Source: Lepturacanthus savala | Lineage: Eukaryota > Chordata > Actinopteri > Scombriformes > Trichiuridae | Assembly (NCBI GenBank): GCA_030544235.1 | Contig: CM060464.1 | Coordinates: 23,675,152-23,739,151 of the forward strand | Direction of reading: 5' to 3' | Length of the DNA stretch: 64,000 nucleotides | Shown here: piece by piece, positions 1 to 12,751 of the stretch | How positions within the stretch are numbered: the first letter of the stretch is position 1 | How the letters are laid out: each line of letters begins with the position of its first letter | Notes under the pieces: model-generated | What the model was told of the DNA's origin: nothing | Database searches by the model: none | The model's input: the letters and a program-made list of their open reading frames with translations, nothing else | Program-made: the position numbers and the translations under genes

Positions 1-651
1 AAAATTGCACTTACAGTGGCAATTACAGCAACAATGTTAAAAAAAAGAAAATAGATGTCCTGAAACAATGAATTGTATTTGCTAAATAAATAGGAGATTG
101 AAATGCAGTCTCAGTGCCTGATGTTGAATTTAAAGTTGACCATGTAACTGCAGTAACAAAATGTACAAGGACAAAATAGTAGCTATCATTAAAATAAATA
201 CATCAACTACTTTCAGCCAGGGTTCTGTTTATAGCAAACAGATGATGTATATTTGTCCTTCATGATGAATAATCCTTACATTGTGGAGTAACATATATTT
301 TGTGAAACACGAGAACTTTGCATCAATAGCAAGTGAACTCTCACATCACTGTTATTCACACAAATTGAAAAAGTTGCATGAGCAGGATGAATTTTTACTG
401 TAATTTTGGAAGATATTAACTGTAATCAAGACATTGTCAAGACATTTATTCCATGATGTTAGGACTTTTAATTACAATTTACTATTTTTAACCACTTTTA
501 CCACGATAACTAGACTTTTTACCATATTGGTGGGATATTTTACCTCATTTTAACTAATGGTTGCTATGTTTAACCATGATTGAGGTGACCTTTTTTAACA
601 CAAACCATCATCTTTTTTAGAGCATGGAGAGTATAATTTCACCAATCCCTC
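1..651. other. AT-rich non-coding DNA
   Basis: No open frame, repeat boundary or RNA motif that I recognise. Ordinary AT-rich spacer. Confidence 0.6.
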
Positions 652-689
652 ATAGATAGATAGATAGATGGATAGATAGATAGATAGAT
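652..689. repeat. (GATA)n microsatellite
   Basis: About nine GATA units with one GATG interruption near the middle. A plain tetranucleotide array. Confidence 0.95.
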
Positions 690-3360
690 TTCTGCACTTC
701 AACTTGCAGGGCTTTCATTGTGTTCATTTGATAAATGAGGAGCGACACCACACTGAAGAGCACTACATTACACCTGGTAGCAGGCTACTTTTGCTTTCAA
801 CAGTTCTACCTCATATGGGCAGTCCAGTGTTATTACCTTAAAATGACCTCAGTTGAACACATAGTTAATTATAACTTTATAAATAACCATACCGTGTAAA
901 GCAGATTATCACTGTAACACCATAGTTTGGGAATCCCTGGCCTACATGTTGAAATGAATGAAGCATAAAGGGGTATTAGACTAGATCATTTTTCTGAAAG
1001 CTTCAAGCCTATGCTCTTTTTTTAAAATGCATGATGGTTTCCCATGTCGATCAGTTAGGACATTTTCCTACTGTCTGATATCCTATGTGGCCGAAGTATT
1101 CCCTAATCAAGTGCTTTACACCGGCCCAAACATGTTACAATATCCTATTAGTATTAAGCCTATTAATGTTGGAAAAGTACAATGTTTGAAAAATAGTAAA
1201 GTGATGTTACTCCCACAATGAAAACATGCCAGAATAGCAGCATATAACCCATATTGACAACAAGTAGGATTAAAGCTTCCTATTGTGCTTCCGGTTACTG
1301 AAAAATTGCCCTGTGCTCTTCCATTATATGGAAAATCATTACCAAGCTTGATACTTGAGGGATTGGGAACAATCTGGTCTCCATGTTTCAGATACATGCC
1401 AGGAATGTGGGAAAAGGATATATTGCAACAAAGAAGCAATATCCACCAAGGGAATCAGCATCATTTTTCAGTTGTGGAGAAAAGTTACCAGAACTTGACT
1501 CAAACAAAATGCTGTAGCCACCTGAGATCATCCATCTGTCTTCAGCCTTCAGATTTACAGTCCAACAATCATAAAAGCATTCACAGAATCATACGTCTCA
1601 GATTATAAAATGAACTCTGACAGGCCTAAAACTTTCAGTGAGAAATCCTGTACTTACTCCCATTTAGACCTTGGAGTAAAAGACTGTTTAAAACGAAAAA
1701 AAAACGAGAGAACTCCATTGCTTTCAGAGCTCCCTCTGTGATTTTGAAACTAAAAATGCCAAATATGCCATACTCAGATTCATATGACAATTTGACAGCT
1801 CTGTAACTGCGGGGGTCATGAGAATATTGAGACCTATGAACAGGATCATGAGCCAGAGAAGGTTGAGAGACCCTGCTATAGCTATATATAGAGTCACTCC
1901 TCTAGTGAAAATAAACATGCCCCCTCATTAATTTCTGCCACCCTCCTTGTCATTTTTTCTGTAACCCTGTCAAAAGTAAATGTATTATGCTAGGCTCCAG
2001 TTGCCACACTCTGTTTTTCTGTCATAGTACTCCATTTGATCAGATGTGTAATATCGCCCAAACTTAAGAAGTTATAAATCTGTTATGGTGTCAAATTACT
2101 ATAAATTCTCAACAATAAATAAATAAATATATTAATTAATTAAATAAAAGCTACTATTCAACTGATGACAGGTAGGATGAGTAGACAGATAAGTCTCAGA
2201 TTATTTCAAATAGCTAAGGCTTATTTTTAGTGACTGAGCAATAATAACAGGCGTGTTTCTCTGAAAAAAAGACAAAAAAAAGAAACAGAAATTGTTGTCA
2301 TTCCTAATTTATTTCACTCGTTTCCACTTTGTCCTCCTCATTCTCATTGCATCCACTGTATGGCTGTGAATAGATGTCAAACTCAAGCTTTTTCTTGTAA
2401 TGTTACTCTTCCCTCCACCCCAACACAAACCGCTACTGTACTTACTTACTTACTGTTTGTGAAGCAATGCGAATGCTCAAACTGTTATTACTAGACAGAA
2501 ATTTTATTGCAAATCAATAAAATAGAATTTAGAAGTTACTACAGTGAATATGATTCCTTCTTTTGTCTTATTTCCAAAGTGTTATTAATCTTTTTTTTTT
2601 TTTTTCAATGGAGCTAGGCTCTGAGGAAAAGAGAAAACTATCAATTTTTGTATCAAAGATTGTTGGGAGAATCATGTTTTCCATAGCACCACCTCTGGGT
2701 TTGGTCTGGTGCTATAGCCAATCTTATAATTCTCTGTGTTATAAAATACTGTATTGCTGGTCAAGAGGATATAAAAGATTCCTTTTGAACCAACAATTGT
2801 ATTACTAGGCAATATGTAACCTTCTTGCTACTCACAGTTTTCACCAACCAATTAAAAAAAAAAAAAAAAAAAACTCTTCAAATGTTTTTAATTTCTATAT
2901 TAAACAGCTTCAAACATAGTAAAGTCTTGCCTCCTCATTCTCACACTCTCTCTTATTTAAACAAGGCTTCTTTTGGGTAAAAGTACTAAAATCACATCAA
3001 TAGAAATAATGGCAGCAATAAATAGTTTAAAACATCATTTCAATTTCAGCTTTGGATGACAACAGAGTCTGAATGACAATTCAATTTAAGGAAATCATTT
3101 GTGTAGCTCTGTGCGTATTCTGTAGCTGGAGCCACACAATCTTCAGTGATAATGTTGAATTTTATGATTAGATGAAGTCAATTCATTGTAAAATAGTTGT
3201 CTGTATAGTACTCAACACTCATGTAACTCTCCTGTGTGGAAAATGATTGAAAAGAAATAAAACAAATAAAAGAGAGATACTGCATGTAAACATGATGCCT
3301 ACAAGTTAAAGGTGACACTGTATTACATATAAAATATAACCATAATATATAACCATGACA
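690..3360. other. AT-rich non-coding DNA
   Basis: Several open frames of 60-110 codons occur on both strands, but they overlap one another in antisense and show no domain or low-stop region. A 20-bp A tract lies at 2854-2873 and a T tract near 2590-2605. Nothing else recognised. Confidence 0.55.
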
Positions 3361-3425
3361 ATAAAATGACAATAACTTGAATTTTTATAGCACCTTTCAA
3401 GAAACCCAAGGATGCTTTTACAGGT
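3361..3425. repeat. possible fragment of a dispersed fish repeat
   Basis: The string ATAGCACCTTTCAAGAAACC followed by CAAGGATGC resembles a common dispersed repeat of fish genomes ('...GCGCCTTTC...CAAGGACGCTTTACA'). Family recognition is from memory and no element ends are visible, so the call is weak. Confidence 0.3.
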
Positions 3426-4424
3426 AAGAAGCCAACACATAGGGGCAAGAAGAAGCAAAGGTATTTATACCTTTAACGTTTGTCATGTTACAACCACAAA
3501 CTTTAATGTATTCTATTGTGATTTTATCTGATATACCGATACAAAGTATCACATAAATATGTGTATATAAAAAGAAAACAATAGGGGGGAACATGGATTG
3601 TGGAGCTTACAGTTTGTAAAGTAAGATGCCAATCACATAGGATATAAACAGTGATTAAAAGAAAGGTTATGTATTATAAAATAATGGACTTAATAACAGT
3701 ACATTCTCTATAACATTCGCATGCCAATTCTACTATTTTTCTCATGTAATCCTGATGAAAGTCTCTTCATACAAGCTCTGTTTCAGTAATAGCCTTTATT
3801 GTGTATTTATCAAAACTATTTACTGCTGATGCTTTTCGGGGAGGATTTCACAAATATTATGAGGAGATGTGATGAAGTCCAGTGGGCTTCACAGTTCATC
3901 AGCCTAAGTTGAGTAGGTCAGTTATGTTGGAAGAAATTCAACTTAAGAAATCAGTAGAACAGATGGTGATATCTTAAAGGTCCCATGATGTGAGATACCG
4001 TGACTGATAGATATGAACATTCCCTTTTGAACTTTTTACATTGACATTCTTTGTTATTTGTATTACAAGTTTTCTGAAACATACTGTTTGAATATGTAAG
4101 TTAAGTAGCATTCTCAAGTAAACATTTGCTAATTTGCACACATTTCCACAACAGAAATCTAAACATTGGTTGATGCCTGTTTAATTTTGCTGACATATTA
4201 TACTCAAAGTTGTTTACAGATGAAATCCTTTTCTATCACTTCAAAAAATCTGAAAATAGTGTCCAACAGGCCAAAACAAAATCAATTTTTGCTTTGTTTT
4301 GTGGAATAAAATGTTCTATGAGTCTGGTTATGAATGATATATGAATATAAACCCTTCCGTAGAAACCTTCAGAATATAGTTAGAAATATCAGTGGAAAGT
4401 TTGGTGTATGCAAGTGTTACTGAA

Positions 4425-4446
4425 GGGGGGGGGGGGGGGGGGGGGG
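4425..4446 (+). repeat. poly(G) tract, 22 G
   Basis: Uninterrupted run of 22 G on the plus strand. Long G runs like this can form G-quadruplexes and are hard to sequence, so the exact length is uncertain. Confidence 0.9.
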
Positions 4447-4489
4447 AGGTTGTTGCACTCTGGGCAGTGCATACTATTTTATTGGTGTT

Positions 4490-4941
4490 GGGGAAAATGT
4501 ATTATGTGTAGAAGGTTTTTTGTTTACTTAAAATAATTTTGGGTGTTTATGTATTTTGTGTTTATTATTTTCAGTTGTTATTTTTGGTTTGAAATGTTGT
4601 TATTTAGTTAATTAGTTAGTTTAGTTAGTTTTGTCAATTGGGCTCATCTGGGGGGAAGAGCTACAGGTATATTAGTCCAGTAGAATGCTCCAGAGGGTGA
4701 GTTGTGGTTAGGCTGTTTTGTTGCAAGGCACGTTTGGCTGAAGAAGTTTTGTGCCGGGTCTAGTTGACTTAGCCTGGCAAGCTTGAAGCCACAATTTTGT
4801 ATTTTTAAATTTTTTGTTTTGCTTAGTGTATGTGCTGCATTTTGAACTTTATTTTGGAGCACTGTAAACATTTGCACTTTTGAAGGAAGGTTTTAGAAAA
4901 ATTAAAATAAAGAGCGCTATTTTTGGGAAAAAAAAAAAAAA
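4490..4941 (+). other. possible retrocopy / 3'-UTR-like end with poly(A)
   Basis: An AATAAA at 4906-4911 is followed 16 nt later by a pure A14 run at 4928-4941, which is the spacing expected at the end of a reverse-transcribed mRNA or retroelement transcript. The sequence upstream is T/G-rich and UTR-like, with no coding frame. The 5' limit is not visible and no target duplication was found, so the start is a guess. It could instead be the 3' end of an unrecognised retroelement. Confidence 0.3.
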
Positions 4942-5816
4942 GGTTTCCATCTGTCCATCTGTCAAAACGTTGTCTAAACACCAATGATGCTCTGTCCCTC
5001 AACCATGACATGGACTATGAACTACAATGACAAAAAACAATGTGTACAAAATTTAAACCGTCCTCTTAGCGAGGTGGACAACATTGATCTGTATGTGCAG
5101 CGGGAGCTGAGCAAGTGCGCAGGGACAACAAACTGCAAGATGCTGGGGGACAATAGGCAAAGACAATAACACCACTATGTGTGACTACTAAACACATCAG
5201 AGGTCTTCCCATGATCACACTACAACAGATATTTTGGAAATTAATAATTTTTCTTAATTTTGGTGAATTTTTATGATCCGATTTTGGATTGTAAAATGGA
5301 TGAATGAACAAATGATACACTGATAATTCTTCTCCATATTCCTCCAAAAATATGTTGTAACTTGCCAATAAAAATAACCCCAAAGCACAGATGCAGAGTT
5401 TCCGCTTTTTATCTGGATTAGCTAAACCATACATCCCTCTCATTCACGGGGAGAACAACAACAACCTGCATATGCGCGGAACCTCCAGTCTTCTTCAGCA
5501 ATCATCCTTGCCCGCCATAATGGTCACATAGTGGCACCTACTGGAGAAACAATTATTTGCCCCCTAACTACTTCTGGTTTACAACACCGCCTCTTCTTCA
5601 TATTCTTTTTCTTCGCTCACATAAAAAACAGGTGCACTGCTAATAATAGTCCCCTGTAATTCACTTCTGTTGTGGAGTTTTCTTTTATTTGCAGTCCTGT
5701 TTCTTTTATGTATTCTTTTATGATTTTTGGTACTTAAAACCACAAATATATTTTGTTAGTGATATATGGATATAAACATTTTAAATAAACCCAGGTGTCA
5801 AATATGGGACCTTTAA

Positions 5817-6253
5817 AGGGGCCCTATTATTAATGAAAAACTGTTTGCCTGTGTGTAAAAATATAGGTCTCTAGTTTTCATACAACATACAAACTGTGAA
5901 ACAAGACTGCCCACTTATTCTGTTGTGGTCTAGCCACCTGTCTAGTTTTGTCAAAGCCTTTCAGAAGTCATTTAGAATGTTATGATGTCACAACAGAAGT
6001 GGAAGTTATTAAAACAGCCCCTGGATTGAAGCCCCCTCTTTTTTTATTTATTTTTTTTATTGACTTCAGTTTCTTTGACTGACTCCAACTGATGAGTTGG
6101 ACATTTCTTTCTATAGCAATGTGTGAGAAGGCAGACTGCATTGCTGGTACAGTTCTAACTAGATGTTTTGGACCATGAAAGCATGCTATTGTTTTATAGG
6201 TGGATCATGAATATTATAATATTAAATTTGGAAAATTGGAAAATAGGGCCCCT
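5817..6253. mobile_element. piggyBac-type MITE, 437 bp
   Basis: Perfect 12-bp terminal inverted repeats (AGGGGCCCTATT and its complement AATAGGGCCCCT) lie exactly inside TTAA on both sides (5813-5816 and 6254-6257). TTAA duplication is diagnostic of piggyBac transposases. The interior has no coding frame and carries the mid-element phrase 'GTGATGTCACAAC' type (here TATGATGTCACAACAGAAG), shared with the degraded copies at 18.56 and 33.0 kb. It is non-autonomous and would need a transposase in trans. Confidence 0.8.
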
Positions 6254-6257
6254 TTAA

Positions 6258-9200
6258 GGGAAATACAATGCTGGGAAGATCAAACTTGAATAAAGCTGAA
6301 AGCATCATTGACCGATTGACTTTGTGCATGTCAGGATTATTATAGAACTGAAGAAGCCTTTCGGATGAAAGGTGAAACATCTTCAAGCTCAAAGAAAAAG
6401 TCCAATTGCTTACTTTTGACTATTAGGATTATTGTTTCCTGTGTCCACTATGTGGCAACACCTGCTTTTCACATATCAAGTTGCTGCATATTATGAGTAG
6501 ACTACACCATGTAAATTCAATGTAAATCGAATAATGTTTGTCACATAAGACTGACTTCCTGTTGTCAGTAGGTGGCACTATAACTGTTTTTCTATAATGC
6601 TATGACATTTACATTTGGTATTGACATGCATCCTGAGTGATCGGATGGTCTGACAACAAATATTTTGTAGTTCAAACTTTTATCATGGTGTGTCCCCAAC
6701 AAGGTCATAACAGGTAAATATGTCATCACTAAGGGAATGTGAACACTGGTAGTCAGCTGGACACATTTAGAGATGCATGAAAAATGCAAGTGTCTTACTG
6801 TCCACTTGTGAACCGATTACCCGGGACACATGTTAATACCAAGTAGAAACAGGGTCCACATAGAAATGAAGATGTGTTCAAGCCAGTAATGTAAGAAAGC
6901 ATATGTTTTTTTTTTTTTGTTTTGTTTTTTTTTTTACCTGTTTTATGGCAAACCATAGTAATTGGCACATCACCATGGAAATGGTGTTCAGGGAAAACAC
7001 ACAAGCATCGCAATATATCATTGTGGATCTGGACCCAGGAAAACCGGTTGATTGAGCAATATGCACTGATGTAACAATAACCTGCTTCTTGGTTTATGGC
7101 TAAACAGCAGGAATGGTGCTGTTTCAATAAGCTTTCTTCACAATGATCTTTAGATCGCACAAATTTTAATTTGAAGATTATCTGTAGCAACCAATTAAAA
7201 ATGGCTGACTTCCTGACATGTGCATATGAAATTGCGTTAATGTATACATAGCATTGACTTTGAAAATAGTTAGGGGATACTATCGAGTCATTTTGCCACA
7301 AGACCCATAGCAGACCATGTGCAATGTTTCATGAGTTTCCTTATTATGTAAAGAAGAATACTAAATGCAAAGGCCCTGTTATTCTCAGAGTTATAACAAT
7401 AGAATAACAATAGGGCCTTTGCTCCACTCTGGTCCTAATAAGTTGAATTCTACCGAGATGTCAATGTGGTGAATGCACCACAAAGGTCTGCAGGGAAGCA
7501 GCTCCTAATTAGAGGAAAAAATAATTTACAACCTCTAAGATACTGAGAACAATACAGCAAAGTGCTATGCAAATTAATGAATGAGAATTAAGTATGTGCA
7601 AATTTACAGATCCACACACAAGTCGTCCATTTCCTGTGACTGATATAACAGAGTTTCTGTTTTAATCAGCACAGCATACAGCAGTACAGACTACACAGCA
7701 TGAAATGACAGGCTTCACATTTATTTTCTTTTTTCCTTTTTTTTTATGCATATCTACAGTGATTGTGTGTTGCCTGACACAGTAATTACACAGTCATTCT
7801 GGTTCTGATCATTAATGTGGAAAAATAAGAAAATCTTGGACAAAACAAAAAAAAAATGTGTTAATTTTTTTTTTTTTAAGATTTTACCTTAATTTGCAGC
7901 TGCAGATGGTCCGTCACTTTTGCGGAGTGGAAACATCTTCAGGCAGTGGCCGGTCAGTCGGTAAGTGGCGAAGCCAGACGACACTCATGGAGCAGGACTT
8001 GCCGAGTGCTGAAGCAAGTGAAAATCATTTTGTCCTCTGATGTAACTTATATTGCCTCAGGAAGCAATGTCAGCAACTGTTAATTTGGGAGCTTCATTAC
8101 ACTGGTGTCCATGGCCAAGCGGCAAAGCACAAACTTTAGTTTGCTGTGTGGCATGTGCCAAGTGTCCGACGGAGAGGTGCAACAAACAGCAGGGCACAGA
8201 ACTTCTCCCACAGGCACGACAGTGGTACCTGTAGAAAGCAAAGGGTGATGGCTTGTCCACACAAGATGTGAAAGCAAAGTGTCTGCATTGCAATACCTGC
8301 TTATTTTCATTTAGGCGCCAACATTGAGTGTGAGGATCAGGACAAACTTCTTGTCCTTTTTTTTTTGTTTCTGATAGTTTGGATTATTATTTTGTTATTT
8401 CAATTATTTCATCACTGTAAAGAAATTATAAGAGTGGCGACATAATTGTTATCCCTGTGTTTGCCTCATTATTGTTGCTCAGTACAGTGGCTCCTGCCGA
8501 ATTTGGTTTCTTCTGATCCTTTTCTAGGTCGTATTATTATTCCAAGTAGTTATCATACTATAATTCACTTTTATATCTCTAAAATTGGTTAAACATGTCG
8601 TTTAGGAGATTAGGACATTAGATTAGAGTTGGTCTGAATGGACGTGGACAAATGCTTTGCTCATAATAGTCATAATGTACAGTTCACATTCAGTCTTGCC
8701 TCTGACCTCAAGGAAGCTGTAGTAGTTTCTTACACCTCCAGAAATGGCAACTTTTCTACAGATTGCTTCCATAGTCGCCGTTGCTTCAAGTAACGTTAGA
8801 CAAATCATCAATTTCTTTTCTGATACTGCGCTGATAATTTGTTTGCACGCTGGTCTGTGTGTAAAGAACAAGCCACCCAACTCTGGCTCTGGTTGGCTCA
8901 CAGTAAAATGTGACTCTACCTTAGTCAATTGTTATCACGTATGTGGTTGTTGGTTCATCCCCTGCACCTCCCAAAAAAACACTTTGCAGCTCATGGCTAA
9001 TTGAAAGAGGTGTGTTCAGATTCAGCTAACATTGCAGACGTTCACCGATGCTTACGAATGTCCATTAGCGTTAGAGCGTGTGTATGTGTGCTTGTCAGCA
9101 GTGTTGTGGTGTGTGAAATAAGCAGGCAAATAACACTGAATAAGTCATCACAAGTACTGGCTACCCTACAAAAATACTGATGGTGTTTCTTGTCATCAGT

Positions 9201-9564
9201 TTATCTCATTGGCAGTGTGAGAGAAATATACTCGCCCTTATCATGCTGCCCTTGATTTAACAGCCAGACAAGCCATCTAGCATGTCGCTGATGCTGCTTA
9301 TTCTGCCCATGATTTCAGCATCAACAATATTCTGACTCCTTTAGCAACCTACTAGGGCTGGCATCATAGTTGAGGTATGTGTATATGTTAAAAAAAAAAA
9401 AAAAAGTTCAGGGTAATCCACATATACAAATGCAGAACTTTTAAATATGTGTGCATACTTGAAAATATGACTTGACATGGTGATGCGCTAAAGGAAGGTA
9501 AGAGCATATTTAGGTTAATTCTCTGGCCATGAAGGCAAATTTCATGCCCAAACATTTAGAATGT
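6258..9564. other. non-coding DNA with a small imperfect inverted repeat
   Basis: No supported gene. Arms at 7369-7385 and 7401-7420 (AAAGGCCCTGTTATTCT against AGAATAACAATAGGGCCTTT) form a stem with a 15-nt loop and a 3-nt bulge. A GC-richer patch at 7900-8330 and another at 8620-9000 look unlike the AT-rich background and may be old repeats, but I cannot place them. A frame of 168 codons at 6795-7301 (minus) runs through a poly-lysine stretch encoded by a T-rich run and has no domain. Confidence 0.5.
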
Positions 9565-9574
9565 GATACATTAT

Positions 9575-9904
9575 TAGTCATTTTCTATACTAGTTTATTC
9601 GTCATTAGGGTTCACAGGGGTCTGCTGGAGCCAATCCTAGCGCTTTACAGGTGAGTGGCAGGGATACACCCCAGAGGGTCGCCAGCCTATCGTGAGGCAC
9701 ACACACTATTCACTCACACACTCACACCTATGGGCAATTTATAGTCTCCAATTAATCTCAACATCTTTTTGGACTGTGGGAGGAAGCTAGAGAACCCAGA
9801 GAGAACCCACACAGACACGGGTAGAACAAGCAATCTTCACACAGAAAGGTCATGAACCTATGACCTTGCTGCGAGGCAACAGTGCTAACTTCTGTGTTGC
9901 CATG
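9575..9904 (-). mobile_element. tRNA-like SINE, older copy
   Basis: Reverse-oriented copy of the window's main SINE: the central 'GGCAATTTATAG...TCCAAAAAGATG' and 3' 'GGGGTCTGCTGGAGCC' parts are recognisable on the complement. It is bordered by GATACATTAT (9565-9574) and GACACATTAT (9905-9914), a 10-bp target duplication with one mismatch. More diverged than the copies at 31.0 and 55.6 kb, so an older insertion. Confidence 0.75.
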
Positions 9905-9914
9905 GACACATTAT

Positions 9915-10841
9915 CTTATGCCTAAATGTAGAATTAGATATATTGAGAAAGAAAAAAAAGACATGGCAATGTTCGGAGTTAGAAGGTCAAAGAGTCATTT
10001 TATATCAGTGGGATTCATCCTAAAGGGATCATGAATATCAAAATTGAATTCCTGTCAATCCGGTCAGCAGTATATGGCTCGCTGGACATGTTGGATGGTC
10101 AAATATTTTGAGGAAGAAAATAGAGTAGAGTAACCTTCTACCAGCCTCAGCAATATACTGTATGTTCCTATGTTTAATTGGCTATCATCTTTATCTTTGC
10201 CTATAGGCTCTATCTTTACAACATCGCCATAACTTACCAAAACAAAACAGCAAGCTTGTCTAGAACTGTGCTGTTACATTAGCTTTATTTTCTATTATTT
10301 ATTTTCAGCTCTTTTTCTCTGGCCTGCATTGTTTTCCCCTCCAGGTCTCCCACCAGACTCACTCCTCCTCCTACTACCCCCACCTTACACCAACCCACCC
10401 AATGAGCTGAGAAGTGGAGCTAAATACACTTGACCTTGGCAGACCAGTGGGGGCCACCCAGCAGGGGCCCCCGGTGCTGGCATCTCGGGTCCGTGGCTCG
10501 GAGCCAGCGCTGACGGTGCTGGGAGGGTTTGGCAGGGATTATGGTCTTTGGGTGAGGATCACTGTGGCATGTTCAAATAGGAGAAGAGGCTGCCAAGAGG
10601 AGGAAGCAGGGGCCTGGGCTGTTTATCTGGGGCTCCGACACACATAGATATGGAAACACACACTCGCGCGCATGTGTAGGGATGCGTTCAGGGAAGCATG
10701 GAGAGATGTGCACTCTGCTACTTTTATATCTTATTCCTTCCTCACATGAACAGACAGAAGATTATATGTAAAAAAAATAAAAATAAATAAATAAATAAAA
10801 ATGTGTGTATGTAGGTATTCACAGCAGAAGTTTTGCGCCTA
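9915..10841. other. non-coding DNA with a GC-rich patch
   Basis: Positions 10310-10660 are GC-rich, with a 77-codon plus-strand frame at 10414-10647 that starts soon after a CT-rich tract. The frame has no domain I recognise and is flanked by neither clear splice sites nor coding neighbours. It may be a conserved non-coding block. Confidence 0.4.
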
Positions 10842-11383
10842 CAGCTCTGGAAAAAAAATAAGGAACTACTTTTTTTTTCTGAAATCAGCATCTCTACATG
10901 TATTCCAGCCATTCCATTCCAGTGTCTGTTGAATTCCAACACATGAACACCTCATTCTGTTTAAAGAGGTACCAGGAGTGGAATAAAGTCACCCAAGAAC
11001 AATGGTAAAGACTTGTGGAGAGAATGCAAAGACGCATGAAAGCTGTGATTAAAAATAATGGTTATTACACCAAATATAGATTTCTGAACTCTTCTTATGT
11101 GTAAACATTGGTATTATGTTGTTTTAAAAAATAATCTGATCTTGATTGTTTGCATTGTTTGAGGTCTGAAAACATTGCATTTTTGTTATTTTGACCATTT
11201 GTAATTTTCTGCAAATGATAATGTTTTTATTTGGAATTTGGGGGAAATGTTGTGAGACTCAGGAATTTATGGAACAGAAATGTTCCTTTTGCCCAAACAC
11301 GTACAGTAATAGTAAAAAAAGTACAGTAGTAAAATCAGAAAAACTCATAATTTTGTAGTCGTTTCTTATTTTTTCCAGAGCTC
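10842..11383 (+). mobile_element. Tc1/mariner remnant, internally deleted (542 bp)
   Basis: Ends CAGCTCTGGAAAA... and ...TTTTTCCAGAGCTC are inverted repeats bordered by TA (10840-10841 and 11384-11385), the Tc1/mariner target. About 140 bp in, the plus strand reads like the C-terminal tail of a Tc1 transposase (WNKVTQEQW, then ERMQRRMKAVIKNNG, ending near 11080). The HTH region and the DDE core are gone. It can only be a passive derivative. Confidence 0.75.
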
Positions 11384-11385
11384 TA

Positions 11386-12322
11386 TTTTGAATGTTCTCA
11401 GCCCATTAAATATCACCCTCATAGATTATGGGTTAGGTGGGACCATCTTGGACTATGAACCTAATATGCTACTTGGATTAGGGTAAGGAAAGGATCATGG
11501 ATTTAGTTAAAATGATCACTTCAAACATAGTTAAACATGGTAACCAATAAAAATAATGTAAAAATGTTTGACACCATGAAGGGTAATAATATATATATAT
11601 ATATATACCTGCATATCCATTACATAAATGGATCAATTAAATTCCGACATTGAAACAGTCAGTACATTCACATGAACTGTCCCAGTATATGTACAGGAGA
11701 GGTAAATTGATTTATTGATGAAGTCAAGTTGCCTTTGCTATAATAGTTGGGGTATATATTCTTTAGCTTCTTAGTATTGTGCCCTTATCAGTTGAAATTT
11801 TATGACAACAAAAGTCAATAGACCAGTCATTTAGAAAGTTAGCAACTCTGAGGAAAGTTAGGAACTCTGAGGTGCCACAACTGGCACACAATGGACAATT
11901 TTGCAAATATGTGCAAAAAAAAAGCACTTTCTGTAGGCTTTACTTGCTAAGTTGCTCAGCTTCTTCTGGTTTTGAGTTATTCTGTTTACATTGTATATAC
12001 TGTTTGGCTTCTGAGTTGGAGCTTGGTGTGACCTCTATCACCACATTAGCAGATCACCTCATCCAGCTCCAGTCCAAATGGTGTGGAAGAGCCGCAGGAG
12101 AAGCTTGACTTCAATCTTATTATCACAGTGTGTTGGTCCGACTAATTATGACCGACATAATTTTGATTTCAGTCATGCTAAATGATTTACAAAGTCTGGT
12201 TTTAGTTGGGCTAACACAATAATTCGATTTTTAAGGTGTCATGTAAATATACTGACTGAGTCATTTAGCTGTAAACTACATATGTAATGTATCTATTTTT
12301 ATGTAAGGCTGCCTTGTTGTTG
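11386..12322. other. AT-rich non-coding DNA with a short (TA)n
   Basis: Contains a 19-bp (AT)n run at 11589-11607. No gene recognised. Confidence 0.55.
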
Positions 12323-12720
12323 TGTCATGATCCATCACAATCCTGTCTGGTGTTGTGTTTTGCTTGTCTTTGCTTTCCACTGTGTTTGCCTCCTGTCATC
12401 CTGTGCTCTTCCTCCCCGGCCTGCATTCATTTCCCTCCCACATCTGTCCTGCATCAGCCTCGTCAGCTCTGCCTTGCTCCCAGTGTCTCCCACAGCCAAT
12501 CGGCCCCCTACCTGTTCCCTATTCCCTCATTAGCGCCGTCTGTATTGAAGTGCTGTTTTCAATTCAGCCTTTGCCAATAGCGTGCTTTAATTTTCCTGTT
12601 CCTGAGCTACCATATAATTTTGGTTCCGGTTCTGACGAGGCATTGCTCCTTCCTCCACATGGCGTCATGCCCCCTCCCGCTGGGAAGACTTCAGAAGTAA
12701 AGCGGTTGGATGGATGAGAA
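12323..12720 (+). other. pyrimidine/GC-rich block, possible old retroelement
   Basis: Begins TGTCATGATCC, which resembles the 5' end of several fish LTRs, and ends in a GCGGTTGGATGGATGAG string like the tail of some fish SINEs. Overlapping open frames of 97 and 120 codons reflect the C-rich composition and lack a domain. I could not find a target duplication or matching terminal signals, so the class is open. Confidence 0.25.
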
Positions 12721-12751
12721 GGATGGGTGGGTGAACAAGCAAGTAAATATA

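Larger units (their letters stand above)
3978..5812. mobile_element. candidate piggyBac-like element (AGGTCCCAT ends, TTAA sites)
   Basis: The left end reads TTAA + AGGTCCCATGATG (TTAA at 3974-3977). The right end reads ATGGGACCT + TTAA (TTAA at 5813-5816), an inverted match of 9 bp. TTAA target sites with AGGTCCCAT-type ends are typical of piggyBac-type MITEs of fish. At about 1.8 kb it is long for a MITE and no transposase motifs are visible. Inside lie a G22 tract and a retrocopy-like poly(A) end, so it may hold later insertions, or the two ends may come from different elements. Its right TTAA is also the left TTAA of the next element. Confidence 0.4.

Noticed and set aside
6795..7301. 168-codon minus-strand open frame, the second longest of the window
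   Set aside because: Runs through a T-rich tract giving KKKNKTKKKKH and shows no conserved pattern; an overlapping second frame is equally open.
8052..8310. Sense and antisense frames of 60-78 codons, Cys/His-rich
   Set aside because: Cys and His spacing does not fit a zinc finger, and both strands are open equally.
8280..8330. TGGCGCC on the minus strand as a retroviral-type primer-binding site
   Set aside because: No LTR ends next to it; a 7-bp match alone is expected by chance.
12287..12717. Overlapping plus-strand frames of 97, 68 and 120 codons
   Set aside because: All three frames are open because the DNA is C/T-rich and stop-poor; no codon signature favours one.
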